Shown piece by piece: positions 1 to 8,047 of a stretch of DNA of 64,000 nt. Numbering within the stretch: the first letter of the stretch is position 1; each line of letters begins with the position of its first letter. The position numbers and the translations under genes were made by a program. The stretch spans positions 1 through 64,000 of IMG/VR virus record IMGVR_UViG_3300007640_000033; one strand, written 5' to 3'. Source of the DNA: a virus. The notes beneath the pieces were generated by a model, which was not told where the DNA came from, did no database searches, and saw only the letters and a program-made list of their open reading frames with translations.

Positions 1-1
1 A

Positions 2-2896
2 TTTACAATGTTCTTCTCTGGTAGTGATGCAACTTGTCAAGTCGATGTAAGTGCGGAAAACCCAAATAATATAACATTAGATTTGTTATTATTCCCAGGT
101 TCAATCGGGTTTGGAGCATCTGCAGTTGCCGATGACCCTGTTGATACTGATGTTACAATTAATTTCTCAGTTGATTTAGGAACTGTGACTGGTAGCTCAT
201 TGAGTGTTACTAGTGGTGTTACAATATATTCAGGTGCATCATCAGGATTTACTCAAATATTCTTAGATGGTGATTATAATGATTTGGACGGTTCATTAAC
301 ATTTACAAGTGTAAGTGTAAGTGAAACAGGTTCAACTTATTCATTTATATCCACAACAGGATACACATTCAATGCCACACCTACACCAACACCATCTTCT
401 ACGGTTACACCAACACCGACAATAACCGCTAGTGTTACTCCAAGTGAAACTGTAACACCAACACCTACAGTAACTTTAACTGAAACACCAACAAATACAC
501 CAACACCTACTGAGACTGTAACACCAACGGTATCTGTAACTGATACGCCTACTCAAACACCTACTGAGACTATAACTCAAACCCCTTCAGTAACACCACA
601 AAGTACAGAAACACCAACTCCTACTCCAACTGAGACTGTTACACCAACGGTGTCTGTTTCTGATACACCAACACCTACGCCAACCGAAACTGTTACACCA
701 ACTGTATCGGTAAGTGACACACCAACACCTACTCCAACCGAGACTGTTACACCAACGGTGTCTGTTTCTGATACACCAACACCTACGCCAACTGAAACTG
801 TTACACCAACTGTATCATTATCTGATACTCCAACACCTACGCCAACTGAAACTGTTACACCAACTGTATCGGTAAGTGATACTCCAACACCTACGCCAAC
901 TGAAACTGTTACACCAACTGTATCGGTAAGTGACACACCAACTCAAACACCAACTGAAACGGTAACACCAACGGTATCTGTAAGTGATACACCAACTCAA
1001 ACGCCAACTGAGACTGTTACCCCAACGCCAACTGAAACTGTCTCAGTAAGTAATACTCCAACTCCTACACCAACTGAAACGGTAACACCAACGGTATCTG
1101 TAAGTGATACTCCAACAAATACACCGACACCTACTGAAACTGTAACACCATCACTTACACCATCGTTCACACCAACGCCATCAGTAACATCAATACCGGT
1201 AACAGGTTATGGGTTTAATTTAGTTGTATTACCATATGATTTCCCACTTTCAGGAAATACACTTATTAGTAATAATAATGGTGGTGGAATAAATGAAGGT
1301 TCTACGGACCCTAATAGTTTTTCAGGCGGTACACAACCAGATGGAATTTATTGGAATTCAATTGATATTGATGGTATTGATAGAACAGATTATTTCTCAG
1401 GATTTACAGGTCAGAGTGTTACATTGACTATGAGTCAAAATGGAAGTACTGTGGTATATTCAGGTAATACTGGCCAAGGTTCGCCTAATGGACCTACGTT
1501 TTATACTTGGGCTTCTGCAGGAAGTGGTTCAGGTTTCTTCTTTAGAAGCGGAGGAACAACAGTACCACAAAATGAAGTTGTTCTTATACAGTCGGCAGCA
1601 ACTCAATGGGTTACAGGTCAAACTGTTTATATAAGTGCTGAAATTAACCCATCAGTAACACCAACTGTTACTCCATCACAAACTTATACTCCAACACCTA
1701 CACCAACTGAAACATTAACACCAACACCTTCAGTTACGTTTAATCCATTAACTTCAACACCTACACCAACTGAAACGGTAACGCCAACTGTATCTGTATC
1801 TGATAGTCCTACGCCAACACCTACTGAAACTATTACACCATCAGTAACACCATCGTTTACTCCAACACCATCAGTAACACCTAACGCTTTGTATGGGTTT
1901 AGTGCATTTACTTTCACAACAGGTGGTGTTACTAACGGAGCTAATGGACCAACATTAGTTCAGTTACAATCGGCATATAGTGCAGAATCATGGACTCAAA
2001 ATACAAGTTTCTTAAATGTTGTTACACAAGGATATCAATTATGGACTGTACCTCAGACAGGTACTTATGAATTTGAAGTTGCTGGAGCACAGGCTGGTTC
2101 AGTAACATATCCATCATCTTCAGACGGTGGACGAGGTGTTATTGTTGAAGGTAGATATTCTCTAACTCAGGGTCAAGTTGTTACCATTGCGGTTGGCCAA
2201 ACTGCCGCTAATTTCACCCAACCAGTATCAGGATATAATGGTGCAGGTGGTGGAGGTGGTACTTTCGTAGTGTTAAGTGGGACTCCATTGTTCATTGCGG
2301 GTGGAGGTGGAGGTGACGGTGCTTGGACAGGTAATGATTCGGGTACACTAAGACAAGGATTTGATGCCGTAACCAATGTAAGTGGTACTACTTCATTCTT
2401 TGGCGCACCTGCAGGTTCCGCAGGTAATGGTGGTGAATCACACACAAATGGAACTACAACCTCAACTAACACATACGATTCAGGTGCTGGTGGCGGTTTC
2501 TCAAGTGGTGGTGAACGAGGAGATGGGTCAGTAACAAGAACCCCGACTGCACAACAAGGTGGTGGTGGTAATGGATTTAACACCGACCTTATTGGTGGTG
2601 GTTACTCAACGAGTTATGGTCAAGCCTCTGACGGTGGATTCGGTGGAGGTGGTGGTGGTTCCCCTATTTGTGGTGGAGGTGGTGGTGGCTACACTGGTGG
2701 TGGTGGAGCATACCGTACACTAAACCCTGCGTCAGACGCTGGTGGTGGAGGTGGTTCTTTCATTAATAGTAGTGCAACAAATGTAGGAACAACAGATGGA
2801 CAATATAACTCAAGTTCAACATTTAATAGTGTAAGTATTACTAATTTGGGTTCATATAATACTGGTAATGGTTATGTGACAGTAACATTAATTTGA
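2..2896 (+). CDS. Mucin-like Thr/Pro-repeat fibre protein with glycine-rich C-terminal domain (5' truncated)
   Basis: The reading frame is open to the left edge, so the true start is probably outside the window; the first ATG is at 8. A beta-rich N-terminal segment (about residues 1-122) is followed by a tract of about 270 residues dominated by Thr, Pro, Ser, Val and Glu (nt 374-1196). A globular insert follows (nt 1200-1650), then a second Thr/Pro tract (nt 1651-1890). The C-terminal region (nt 1890-2893) is full of GGGGG runs and resembles the glycine-rich domain of ALK/LTK-type and phage fibre proteins. I infer an extended, probably trimeric, tail-fibre or adhesin with a stiff stalk and a Gly-rich tip. 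The Thr/Pro tracts look like O-glycosylation acceptors, and seven glycosyltransferase-like genes follow directly. A host-surface-like protein is less likely given the phage context. Specific receptor unknown. Confidence 0.75.
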   Translation, partial: FTMFFSGSDATCQVDVSAENPNNITLDLLLFPGSIGFGASAVADDPVDTDVTINFSVDLGTVTGSSLSVTSGVTIYSGASSGFTQIFLDGDYNDLDGSLTFTSVSVSETGSTYSFISTTGYTFNATPTPTPSSTVTPTPTITASVTPSETVTPTPTVTLTETPTNTPTPTETVTPTVSVTDTPTQTPTETITQTPSVTPQSTETPTPTPTETVTPTVSVSDTPTPTPTETVTPTVSVSDTPTPTPTETVTPTVSVSDTPTPTPTETVTPTVSLSDTPTPTPTETVTPTVSVSDTPTPTPTETVTPTVSVSDTPTQTPTETVTPTVSVSDTPTQTPTETVTPTPTETVSVSNTPTPTPTETVTPTVSVSDTPTNTPTPTETVTPSLTPSFTPTPSVTSIPVTGYGFNLVVLPYDFPLSGNTLISNNNGGGINEGSTDPNSFSGGTQPDGIYWNSIDIDGIDRTDYFSGFTGQSVTLTMSQNGSTVVYSGNTGQGSPNGPTFYTWASAGSGSGFFFRSGGTTVPQNEVVLIQSAATQWVTGQTVYISAEINPSVTPTVTPSQTYTPTPTPTETLTPTPSVTFNPLTSTPTPTETVTPTVSVSDSPTPTPTETITPSVTPSFTPTPSVTPNALYGFSAFTFTTGGVTNGANGPTLVQLQSAYSAESWTQNTSFLNVVTQGYQLWTVPQTGTYEFEVAGAQAGSVTYPSSSDGGRGVIVEGRYSLTQGQVVTIAVGQTAANFTQPVSGYNGAGGGGGTFVVLSGTPLFIAGGGGGDGAWTGNDSGTLRQGFDAVTNVSGTTSFFGAPAGSAGNGGESHTNGTTTSTNTYDSGAGGGFSSGGERGDGSVTRTPTAQQGGGGNGFNTDLIGGGYSTSYGQASDGGFGGGGGGSPICGGGGGGYTGGGGAYRTLNPASDAGGGGGSFINSSATNVGTTDGQYNSSSTFNSVSITNLGSYNTGNGYVTVTLI
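608..1110 (+). repeat. 54-bp in-frame tandem repeats (18-residue Thr/Pro unit)
   Basis: About nine imperfect copies of an 18-residue unit with core TETVTPTVSVSDTP are arranged in frame. Copies differ mostly at third codon positions (for example acaccaacggtgtct against acaccaactgtatcg), with a few amino-acid swaps such as SVSD to SLSD and TPTP to TQTP. This is coding repeat DNA, not a CRISPR array: there are no unique spacers. Length variation by recombination between copies is expected. Confidence 0.9.
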
Positions 2897-2915
2897 TAGA
2901 TATAATCAATATCTA
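2897..2915 (+). terminator. Weak AT hairpin after the fibre gene
   Basis: TAGATAT-AATCA-ATATCTA forms a perfect 7-bp stem with a 5-nt loop directly after the fibre stop codon, followed by AAATTTATT and not a clean T-run. It may be a weak terminator or mRNA end-stabilising hairpin. The low GC of the stem keeps confidence low. Confidence 0.3.
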
Positions 2916-2970
2916 AAATTTATTATTCAGTTTCTTTCTTATTTTGATTACTTTTTGAAAAAAGTATTTC

Positions 2971-4224
2971 ATGAAAATTTTTGTTCAAATTGCTTCGTAT
3001 AGAGACCCTGAACTAGTCAATACGATAAAAAACATGATGGAGAATGCCTCCAAACCTGAAAATCTTAGAATCGGAATTGCCAGACAGTTTAGTGAGACAG
3101 ATAAATTTGATGATTTATCCGAATTTGAAAATGATGAACGTTTTAGAATCCTAAACATACCCTATAATGAATCAAAGGGTGTTTGTTGGGCAAGACATGC
3201 CGTACAACAACTTTACAAAGGTGAAAAATACACATTGCAAATTGATTCACACATGAGGTTTGCCCCTAATTGGGATAAAGAGATGATTGGAATGATAAAG
3301 CAACTCCAAAAGAAGGGACATAAAAAACCTCTTCTTACGGGATATGTTTCTTCATTTAATCCTGAAAATGACCCAGGTGCTAGAGTACAAGAACCATGGA
3401 GAATGGTGTTTGATAGGTTTATTCCTGAAGGTGCGGTATTTTTCTTACCTGAGACTATCCCTGGTTGGAATGACATTGATTTACCAGTCCCTGCAAGATT
3501 TTACTCGGCACACTATTGTTTCACTTTAGGTGAATTTTCTAAAGAGGTTCAACACAACCCCGAATATTATTTCCATGGCGAAGAAATATCAATTGCAGCT
3601 CGTGCTTATACTCACGGTTATGATTTATTTCACCCACACAGGGTTTTAATTTGGCATGAATATACTCGTAAGGGTAGAACAAAACAATGGGATGATGACA
3701 AAGAATGGGTTGGTAAAAACCAACATTCACACCTTACTAATAGAAAACTATTTGGTATGGATGGTGAAACCCAAGAAGGTCATGATGGTCTATATGGTTT
3801 TGGTAAAGTAAGGTCTCTAAGAGATTATGAAGAATATGCTGGAATTTTATTTGAAAAAAGAGCAGTATTACAAGAAACTTTAGATAAAAAATATCCACCT
3901 TGCAAAAGTATTGAGGAACATGGTGGTGAAGAACAATGGAAGTCTAGTTTTTCACAAATATTCAAACATTGTATTGATGTGAGTTATGATAGAGTACCTG
4001 AAAAAGATTATGATTTTTGGGTAGTTGCGTTTCACGGACAAAATGATGAAACATTATTCAGAAAAGATGCTGATAAAGCCGAAATAAATAGAATGATGAA
4101 TGACCCTGATAAGTATTGTAAAATTTGGAGAGATTTCCAAACCGCAGAAAAACCTAAATATTGGGTCGTATGGCCACACTCAGAATCAAAAGGGTGGTGT
4201 GATAGAATGACAGGTAACTTATAA
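2971..4224 (+). CDS. GT60-type polypeptide N-acetylglucosaminyltransferase
   Basis: 417 residues. The N-terminus (IFVQIASYRDPEL) and the nucleotide/metal site LQIDSHMRF are hallmarks of the Pfam GlcNAc family (PF11397, CAZy GT60). Further family-typical blocks are FHGEEIS and the following GYDLFHPHRVLIWHEYTR. Characterised members transfer GlcNAc from UDP-GlcNAc to hydroxyproline of Skp1 (Dictyostelium) or to Thr of mucins (Trypanosoma cruzi), so the acceptor is a polypeptide and the enzyme acts in the host cytoplasm here. It is the first gene of a seven-gene overlapping cassette directly downstream of a Thr/Pro-rich mucin-like fibre gene, which makes that fibre the obvious candidate acceptor (inference). 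The start ATG at 2971 has an A-rich leader and no Shine-Dalgarno. The last base is shared with the next gene's ATG. Confidence 0.8.
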   Translation: MKIFVQIASYRDPELVNTIKNMMENASKPENLRIGIARQFSETDKFDDLSEFENDERFRILNIPYNESKGVCWARHAVQQLYKGEKYTLQIDSHMRFAPNWDKEMIGMIKQLQKKGHKKPLLTGYVSSFNPENDPGARVQEPWRMVFDRFIPEGAVFFLPETIPGWNDIDLPVPARFYSAHYCFTLGEFSKEVQHNPEYYFHGEEISIAARAYTHGYDLFHPHRVLIWHEYTRKGRTKQWDDDKEWVGKNQHSHLTNRKLFGMDGETQEGHDGLYGFGKVRSLRDYEEYAGILFEKRAVLQETLDKKYPPCKSIEEHGGEEQWKSSFSQIFKHCIDVSYDRVPEKDYDFWVVAFHGQNDETLFRKDADKAEINRMMNDPDKYCKIWRDFQTAEKPKYWVVWPHSESKGWCDRMTGNL

Positions 4225-4907
4225 TGAAATACTTACATCACCATTTGGGTTTAGGAGATTGTTTTACATGTAACAGTATTGTGAGACACTATTATTCTTT
4301 AGAAAATGAATTAACAATTTTTTCATATAATCATTATTTGGTGAATGTCGAGTACATGTATTCTGATTTACCTAATCTTAGAATTATTGGTGTAAACTCT
4401 GATGCCGAAGCAGAGTCATATGTTTATCAAAACAATTTACGTGATTCATATGTTCGAGTTGGGTTTGAAAAAGTGTTACAATTAAAAAATAAATGTGAAA
4501 CTTTTGATGAAACTTTTTATGTTGGTGCTAATATTCCTTATGAGAGTCGATTTGAAAAACATTATATACCAAGAAATTTAGAAAAAGAAAAACAAGTTTA
4601 TTATGAACTAAACCCTAATAATGAACCTTTTATTTTTATTCATGAGGATAAAGATAGAGGGATGAGATTAGATAGAAATCGCATAAGAACCGATTTGAAA
4701 ATAATTGAAAATAATAAAAAGTATCTTGTAGTTGACCTACTCTATTTATTAGAGAATGCACAAGAAATACATATCATGCAATCGGCTTTGAAAGACCTTG
4801 TAAACTTTTATAAGATGAACGGAAAGTGTTTTTTACACAATTATGTTAGAGGTTATGATTCTTTTGCAAATACTAAAGGACTAAATGAATTTGAAATATT
4901 AAATTAA
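4224..4907 (+). CDS. Glycosyltransferase-cassette protein with HHLGLGD N-terminus
   Basis: 227 residues. It begins with a His/Gly motif (LHHHLGLGDCFTCN) reminiscent of the nucleotide-binding start of GT-B-type or heptosyltransferase-like proteins found in viral and bacterial surface-sugar clusters. A C-terminal segment around residues 175-195 (LLYLLENAQEIHIMQSALKDL) fits the sugar-nucleotide-binding half of such enzymes. I cannot assign a CAZy family by eye. It overlaps the upstream gene by 1 nt and the next gene begins 1 nt after its stop, so it is translationally coupled within the cassette. Likely role: sugar transfer or sugar processing; substrate unknown. Confidence 0.5.
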   Translation: MKYLHHHLGLGDCFTCNSIVRHYYSLENELTIFSYNHYLVNVEYMYSDLPNLRIIGVNSDAEAESYVYQNNLRDSYVRVGFEKVLQLKNKCETFDETFYVGANIPYESRFEKHYIPRNLEKEKQVYYELNPNNEPFIFIHEDKDRGMRLDRNRIRTDLKIIENNKKYLVVDLLYLLENAQEIHIMQSALKDLVNFYKMNGKCFLHNYVRGYDSFANTKGLNEFEILN

Positions 4908-4908
4908 A

Positions 4909-5727
4909 ATGGAAAGAAAAATTAGATTATTCGATGAAAATTTGATTGGACAGGATGGACTGTCACGATATCAAAATCCTAACACAAATTGGCAAAGAGA
5001 TATTGACGATTATGATATTGGTGTATACACCGATAGAATGTGTTTTATAAAAGAAGTTGACCCTTCAAAAGTGAATGTGGCTTGGATTATCGAACCACCA
5101 ATCATTAATGGTGAAAATTACAAACACATAGTTGAACACCAAGATAAATTCAATTGGGTTTTCTCTCATATAAAATCTTTAGGTGATAAAATTAAAAATT
5201 TTGTTTGGTTAGGTCATGGAGGTACATGGTTAAGAGAAAGAGATATGGGTGTTCGTCAAAAATCAAGAAATGTAAGTATGATTTATTCTAATAAAGAATG
5301 GAATGCTGGACATAGACTAAGACACCTGATTGCTGAACAAGTAAAAGATTTGGGGGTTGCTTTACTAGGTACTGGTTCACAACAACCGTTAGATTGGAAA
5401 TTTGAGGGTCTTTCAGATTACAGATTTAGTATTGTGATGGAAAATTCAATTGAAGATGACTATTTTACTGAAAAATTAATTGATTGTTTTTTATGTGGTA
5501 CTATACCAATTTATTATGGGACAAGAAATGTAAAACATCATTTCCGAGGAGATGGAATATTTTTCTTTGAAAATATTGAAGAACTAAAAACAATTCTAAG
5601 TGAATGTACTGAAGAAAAATACAATTCTTTGATAGATTCGGTAAACCATAATTTTGAGGTTGCAAAAACTTTTATGCATCCTGAACAACAAATTACTTCA
5701 TTTTTACATAATGCGTTACCACAATAA
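4909..5727 (+). CDS. GT10 family fucosyltransferase-like glycosyltransferase
   Basis: 272 residues. The C-terminal half carries the alpha-1,3-fucosyltransferase (GT10) signature: FSIVMENSIEDDYFTEKLID followed by GTIPIYYG (about residues 175-205). This matches the family's ENS-x-YxTEK...G-x-x-P-x-YxG motif that binds GDP-fucose. The protein is shorter than eukaryotic members but close to bacterial and viral ones. The known reaction is transfer of L-fucose from GDP-fucose to GlcNAc-containing acceptors. An enzyme that uses GlcNAc acceptors fits a cassette starting with a GlcNAc-transferase (inference). Its 3' end overlaps the next gene by 17 nt. No GDP-fucose synthesis genes are in the window, so the donor would come from the host or from genes outside it. 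Confidence 0.8.
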   Translation: MERKIRLFDENLIGQDGLSRYQNPNTNWQRDIDDYDIGVYTDRMCFIKEVDPSKVNVAWIIEPPIINGENYKHIVEHQDKFNWVFSHIKSLGDKIKNFVWLGHGGTWLRERDMGVRQKSRNVSMIYSNKEWNAGHRLRHLIAEQVKDLGVALLGTGSQQPLDWKFEGLSDYRFSIVMENSIEDDYFTEKLIDCFLCGTIPIYYGTRNVKHHFRGDGIFFFENIEELKTILSECTEEKYNSLIDSVNHNFEVAKTFMHPEQQITSFLHNALPQ

Positions 5728-6475
5728 TATTGTTGTTACCGGAGCGAATAGTACTTACTTTGACACTCTCCTAACACTTATTAGTAGTATACATAAAAAT
5801 ACCTTCGATTTTATCGATGGTATTTTTGTTTATAACTTAGGGTTAAATGACGGTGAAATATCAAAACTACAGTCTCTTGAAAAAGTATTCATAAAAGAAA
5901 TACCAAAAGATATGAGGGATAAATACCCTCACATAAATGACCCAAAAAAACACTTTGACAAATTATTTTGTTTGTATGACTCAATGTCCTATGCTTGGAA
6001 TGTATTTTGGTTAGATGCGGGTGTAATGTGTTTGAAGGACATTGAACACATTTTTCATATATTAGATAGTGACCATATTTTTTGTGTTACAGATGTTCAT
6101 CTTAATAAGAACTACACACATAAAAGATGTTCCGAACTTATGAATGCAAGTGAAAGTGAATTATTAGATAAACAATTATCTTCAGGTATATTTGGTTTTA
6201 AATCAGATGGTAGATACAGAAAATTAATTGAAGATGCTTTTGAATATGGAAAAATAGGGTGTACTGTTGGGGACGAAGAAAATCACAGACATGACCAAAG
6301 TGTTCTATCAATATTAGTTTCAAGATACGATTGTCCTAGACATGATATTGACATTTATGGATATTGGACTGATTATAGTAGAAACCTAAATACCGCAAAT
6401 GAAATCGGTGCGGTTATTTTTGTCCATAGAAGAGGACATCATGATGTAAAAGATTTAAGATATGTTCAAGTTTAA
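5711..6475 (+). CDS. Putative glycosyltransferase with WLDAG motif
   Basis: 254 residues from the ATG at 5711 (MRYHNNIVVTGAN). An in-frame upstream ATG at 5654 exists, but it would lengthen the overlap with the previous gene and adds no conserved-looking sequence. The N-terminus, NIVVTGANSTYFDTLLTLISSI, looks like the start of a GT-A fold, and FWLDAGVMCLKDIE resembles the donor/metal-binding segment seen in GT8-like and DUF1647-type enzymes. Downstream it has SSGIFGFKSDG and DQSVLSIL. The WLDAG...GxFG arrangement is shared with the genes at 7172 and 8040, suggesting related enzymes. Donor and acceptor unknown. Confidence 0.6.
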   Translation: MRYHNNIVVTGANSTYFDTLLTLISSIHKNTFDFIDGIFVYNLGLNDGEISKLQSLEKVFIKEIPKDMRDKYPHINDPKKHFDKLFCLYDSMSYAWNVFWLDAGVMCLKDIEHIFHILDSDHIFCVTDVHLNKNYTHKRCSELMNASESELLDKQLSSGIFGFKSDGRYRKLIEDAFEYGKIGCTVGDEENHRHDQSVLSILVSRYDCPRHDIDIYGYWTDYSRNLNTANEIGAVIFVHRRGHHDVKDLRYVQV

Positions 6476-7175
6476 TGATGTAAAAAAAATTGTTTTAAAT
6501 TTAGATAGACGACAAGATAGATTGGAAAAATTTCAATCTGAAATGAATTATATAGGTTGGGATTTTGAAAGATTTTCAGCTATTGATACAAATTCTTATG
6601 TTGGTTGTGGATTGTCACATCAAAAAATTGCACAAGATTTTTTAGAATCTAAAGATGATTATATTTTAGTAATGGAAGATGATTTATTTATTATGCCATA
6701 CACTAAAGAACTTATTCCTAAAATCGAACAAGCTTTGTCTAATGTAGATTGGGATTTTTTTCACTTAGGACCATCTTTACACCGACCATTGCAAATGTAT
6801 AATGACATGTTGGTTGATTTATGTAATTTACCACCAAAAGATGAAAATAAACATAGAGGTATTTTTGGTACAACTGCGTTTGTTTTAAATAAAAAATCTG
6901 CAGAAATTATTGCTAACTGGGATACTGACAAATATTATTATAACAGTCATAGACAAGTTGCTATTGATGATTATTTTGATAGAGTAGTTTACAAAAATTG
7001 TGTTGCTTTTGCACCATTTAATTTGTTCACAACACAAAGACCTGATTTTTCAGATATTAATAAAACTTTCGATTCAAATCACTACGTATTATCTTATAAT
7101 TGGAATGCATATGTACCAACTAAGATACCAACTAATATGTATGACATTGGATACTGTGAAAAACTTAGAGAATGA
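6462..7175 (+). CDS. GT25 family glycosyltransferase (LPS-type galactosyltransferase fold)
   Basis: 237 residues. KIVLNLDRRQDRLEKF near the N-terminus, GCGLSHQKIAQDFL (about residues 46-60) and YILVMEDDLF (about 67-76) are the ordered signatures of glycosyltransferase family 25 (PF01755), known from lipooligosaccharide galactosyl- and glucosyltransferases and from collagen galactosyltransferases. FHLGP and GTTAFVLNKKSAEII complete the fold. The EDD is the expected metal/nucleotide-binding acid cluster. It overlaps the upstream gene by 14 nt and the next by 4 nt. Likely elongates the glycan made by the cassette; donor sugar not predictable. Confidence 0.85.
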   Translation: MFKFNDVKKIVLNLDRRQDRLEKFQSEMNYIGWDFERFSAIDTNSYVGCGLSHQKIAQDFLESKDDYILVMEDDLFIMPYTKELIPKIEQALSNVDWDFFHLGPSLHRPLQMYNDMLVDLCNLPPKDENKHRGIFGTTAFVLNKKSAEIIANWDTDKYYYNSHRQVAIDDYFDRVVYKNCVAFAPFNLFTTQRPDFSDINKTFDSNHYVLSYNWNAYVPTKIPTNMYDIGYCEKLRE

Positions 7176-8047
7176 AAATAAAATTTATAACTTGTATATA
7201 CAATAACTTGTACGGTACTGATTTAGGTGGTAGACCTAACAGACGTGACCATTATAAATGGAGTTTATTGTCCTTACTAAAAATGACCAATGCCGACTTT
7301 TTGTGTTATACGCAAGAATCTGAATTTGAAGAACTTATTGATTTTTTCTATACTCAGAATAATATAAGTCCTGATAAATTACAAATAAAAATATTTGATT
7401 TACGAACTACAAAATATAGTGAACTAATACATTCTGTAAAAGATTATAACGCGGTTACAAGAGATGATAGGTGTGTTGAAATACAATATTCTAAATTTGA
7501 TTGGTTTAGAAAGGAAGATGGTTTGTATGATTATTACTTTTGGATTGACGCTGGATTATCACACACTGGTTTAATACCAAATAAATATTTGAATACATCA
7601 TTACCAATGATGAGGTGCTTCTATGAAAGTTCTTTATTCAATAACAAATTTTTATCTAATGTTATTAATTATTGTGATGATAAATTTTTATTATTAGCCA
7701 AAGAAAATGCCAGAAATTATTGGTCAGGAACTGTTAATGAAAAATTTTATAAAAACTATTCAAAAGAGGTTCATATAATTGGAGGAATGTTTGGTGGTAA
7801 AAAGGAATTATGGGAGAAAGTTGTAAACCAATTTGATGATTACCTTTTTGAGGTTTTACCATTTGAAGGTAGATTATATCATGAAGAACACATTATGTCA
7901 CTCATGTATCAAAATCATAAAGAATGGTTTATAACACAGGAGTTTGATACATGGTGGCATCCAGAATCGGCACCTAAAGACGTACACCCTGAATACTTTG
8001 AAAAAAATAAAAGTTTCTGTAAAATATTAGAGGATTTAAATGAGTAA
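7172..8047 (+). CDS. HtrL/WlaTC-like putative glycosyltransferase
   Basis: 291 residues. IKFITCIYNNLYGTDLGGR at the start, YYFWIDAGLSH near residue 127 and IIGGMFGGKKELWEKVV near 203 fit the HtrL_YibB/WlaTC type of surface-sugar proteins, and the last motif probably forms the acceptor side. A His-rich C-terminal segment contains WWHPESAPKDVHPE. It overlaps both neighbours (4 and 8 nt). It shares the WIDAGL...GGxFGG signature with the N-terminal half of the next gene, so the two probably arose by duplication. Biochemical activity of this family is poorly defined, so 'glycosyltransferase' rests on motif and context. Confidence 0.6.
   Translation: MKIKFITCIYNNLYGTDLGGRPNRRDHYKWSLLSLLKMTNADFLCYTQESEFEELIDFFYTQNNISPDKLQIKIFDLRTTKYSELIHSVKDYNAVTRDDRCVEIQYSKFDWFRKEDGLYDYYFWIDAGLSHTGLIPNKYLNTSLPMMRCFYESSLFNNKFLSNVINYCDDKFLLLAKENARNYWSGTVNEKFYKNYSKEVHIIGGMFGGKKELWEKVVNQFDDYLFEVLPFEGRLYHEEHIMSLMYQNHKEWFITQEFDTWWHPESAPKDVHPEYFEKNKSFCKILEDLNE

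Noticed and set aside
577-936. Long minus-strand reading frame rich in Val/Gly opposite the Thr/Pro repeats
   Set aside because: It is the antisense shadow of the 54-bp coding repeats; Thr/Pro codons read backwards as Gly/Val/Ser. Similar shadows at 818-1000 and 1684-1917 are rejected for the same reason.
608-1110. Possible CRISPR array because of regularly spaced repeats
   Set aside because: Repeats are contiguous, in frame and without unique spacers; no cas genes are nearby.
2173-2583. Minus-strand Pro-rich frame of 136 residues
   Set aside because: Antisense of the glycine-rich domain (GGT/GGN codons give Pro); no motif, start context or promoter.
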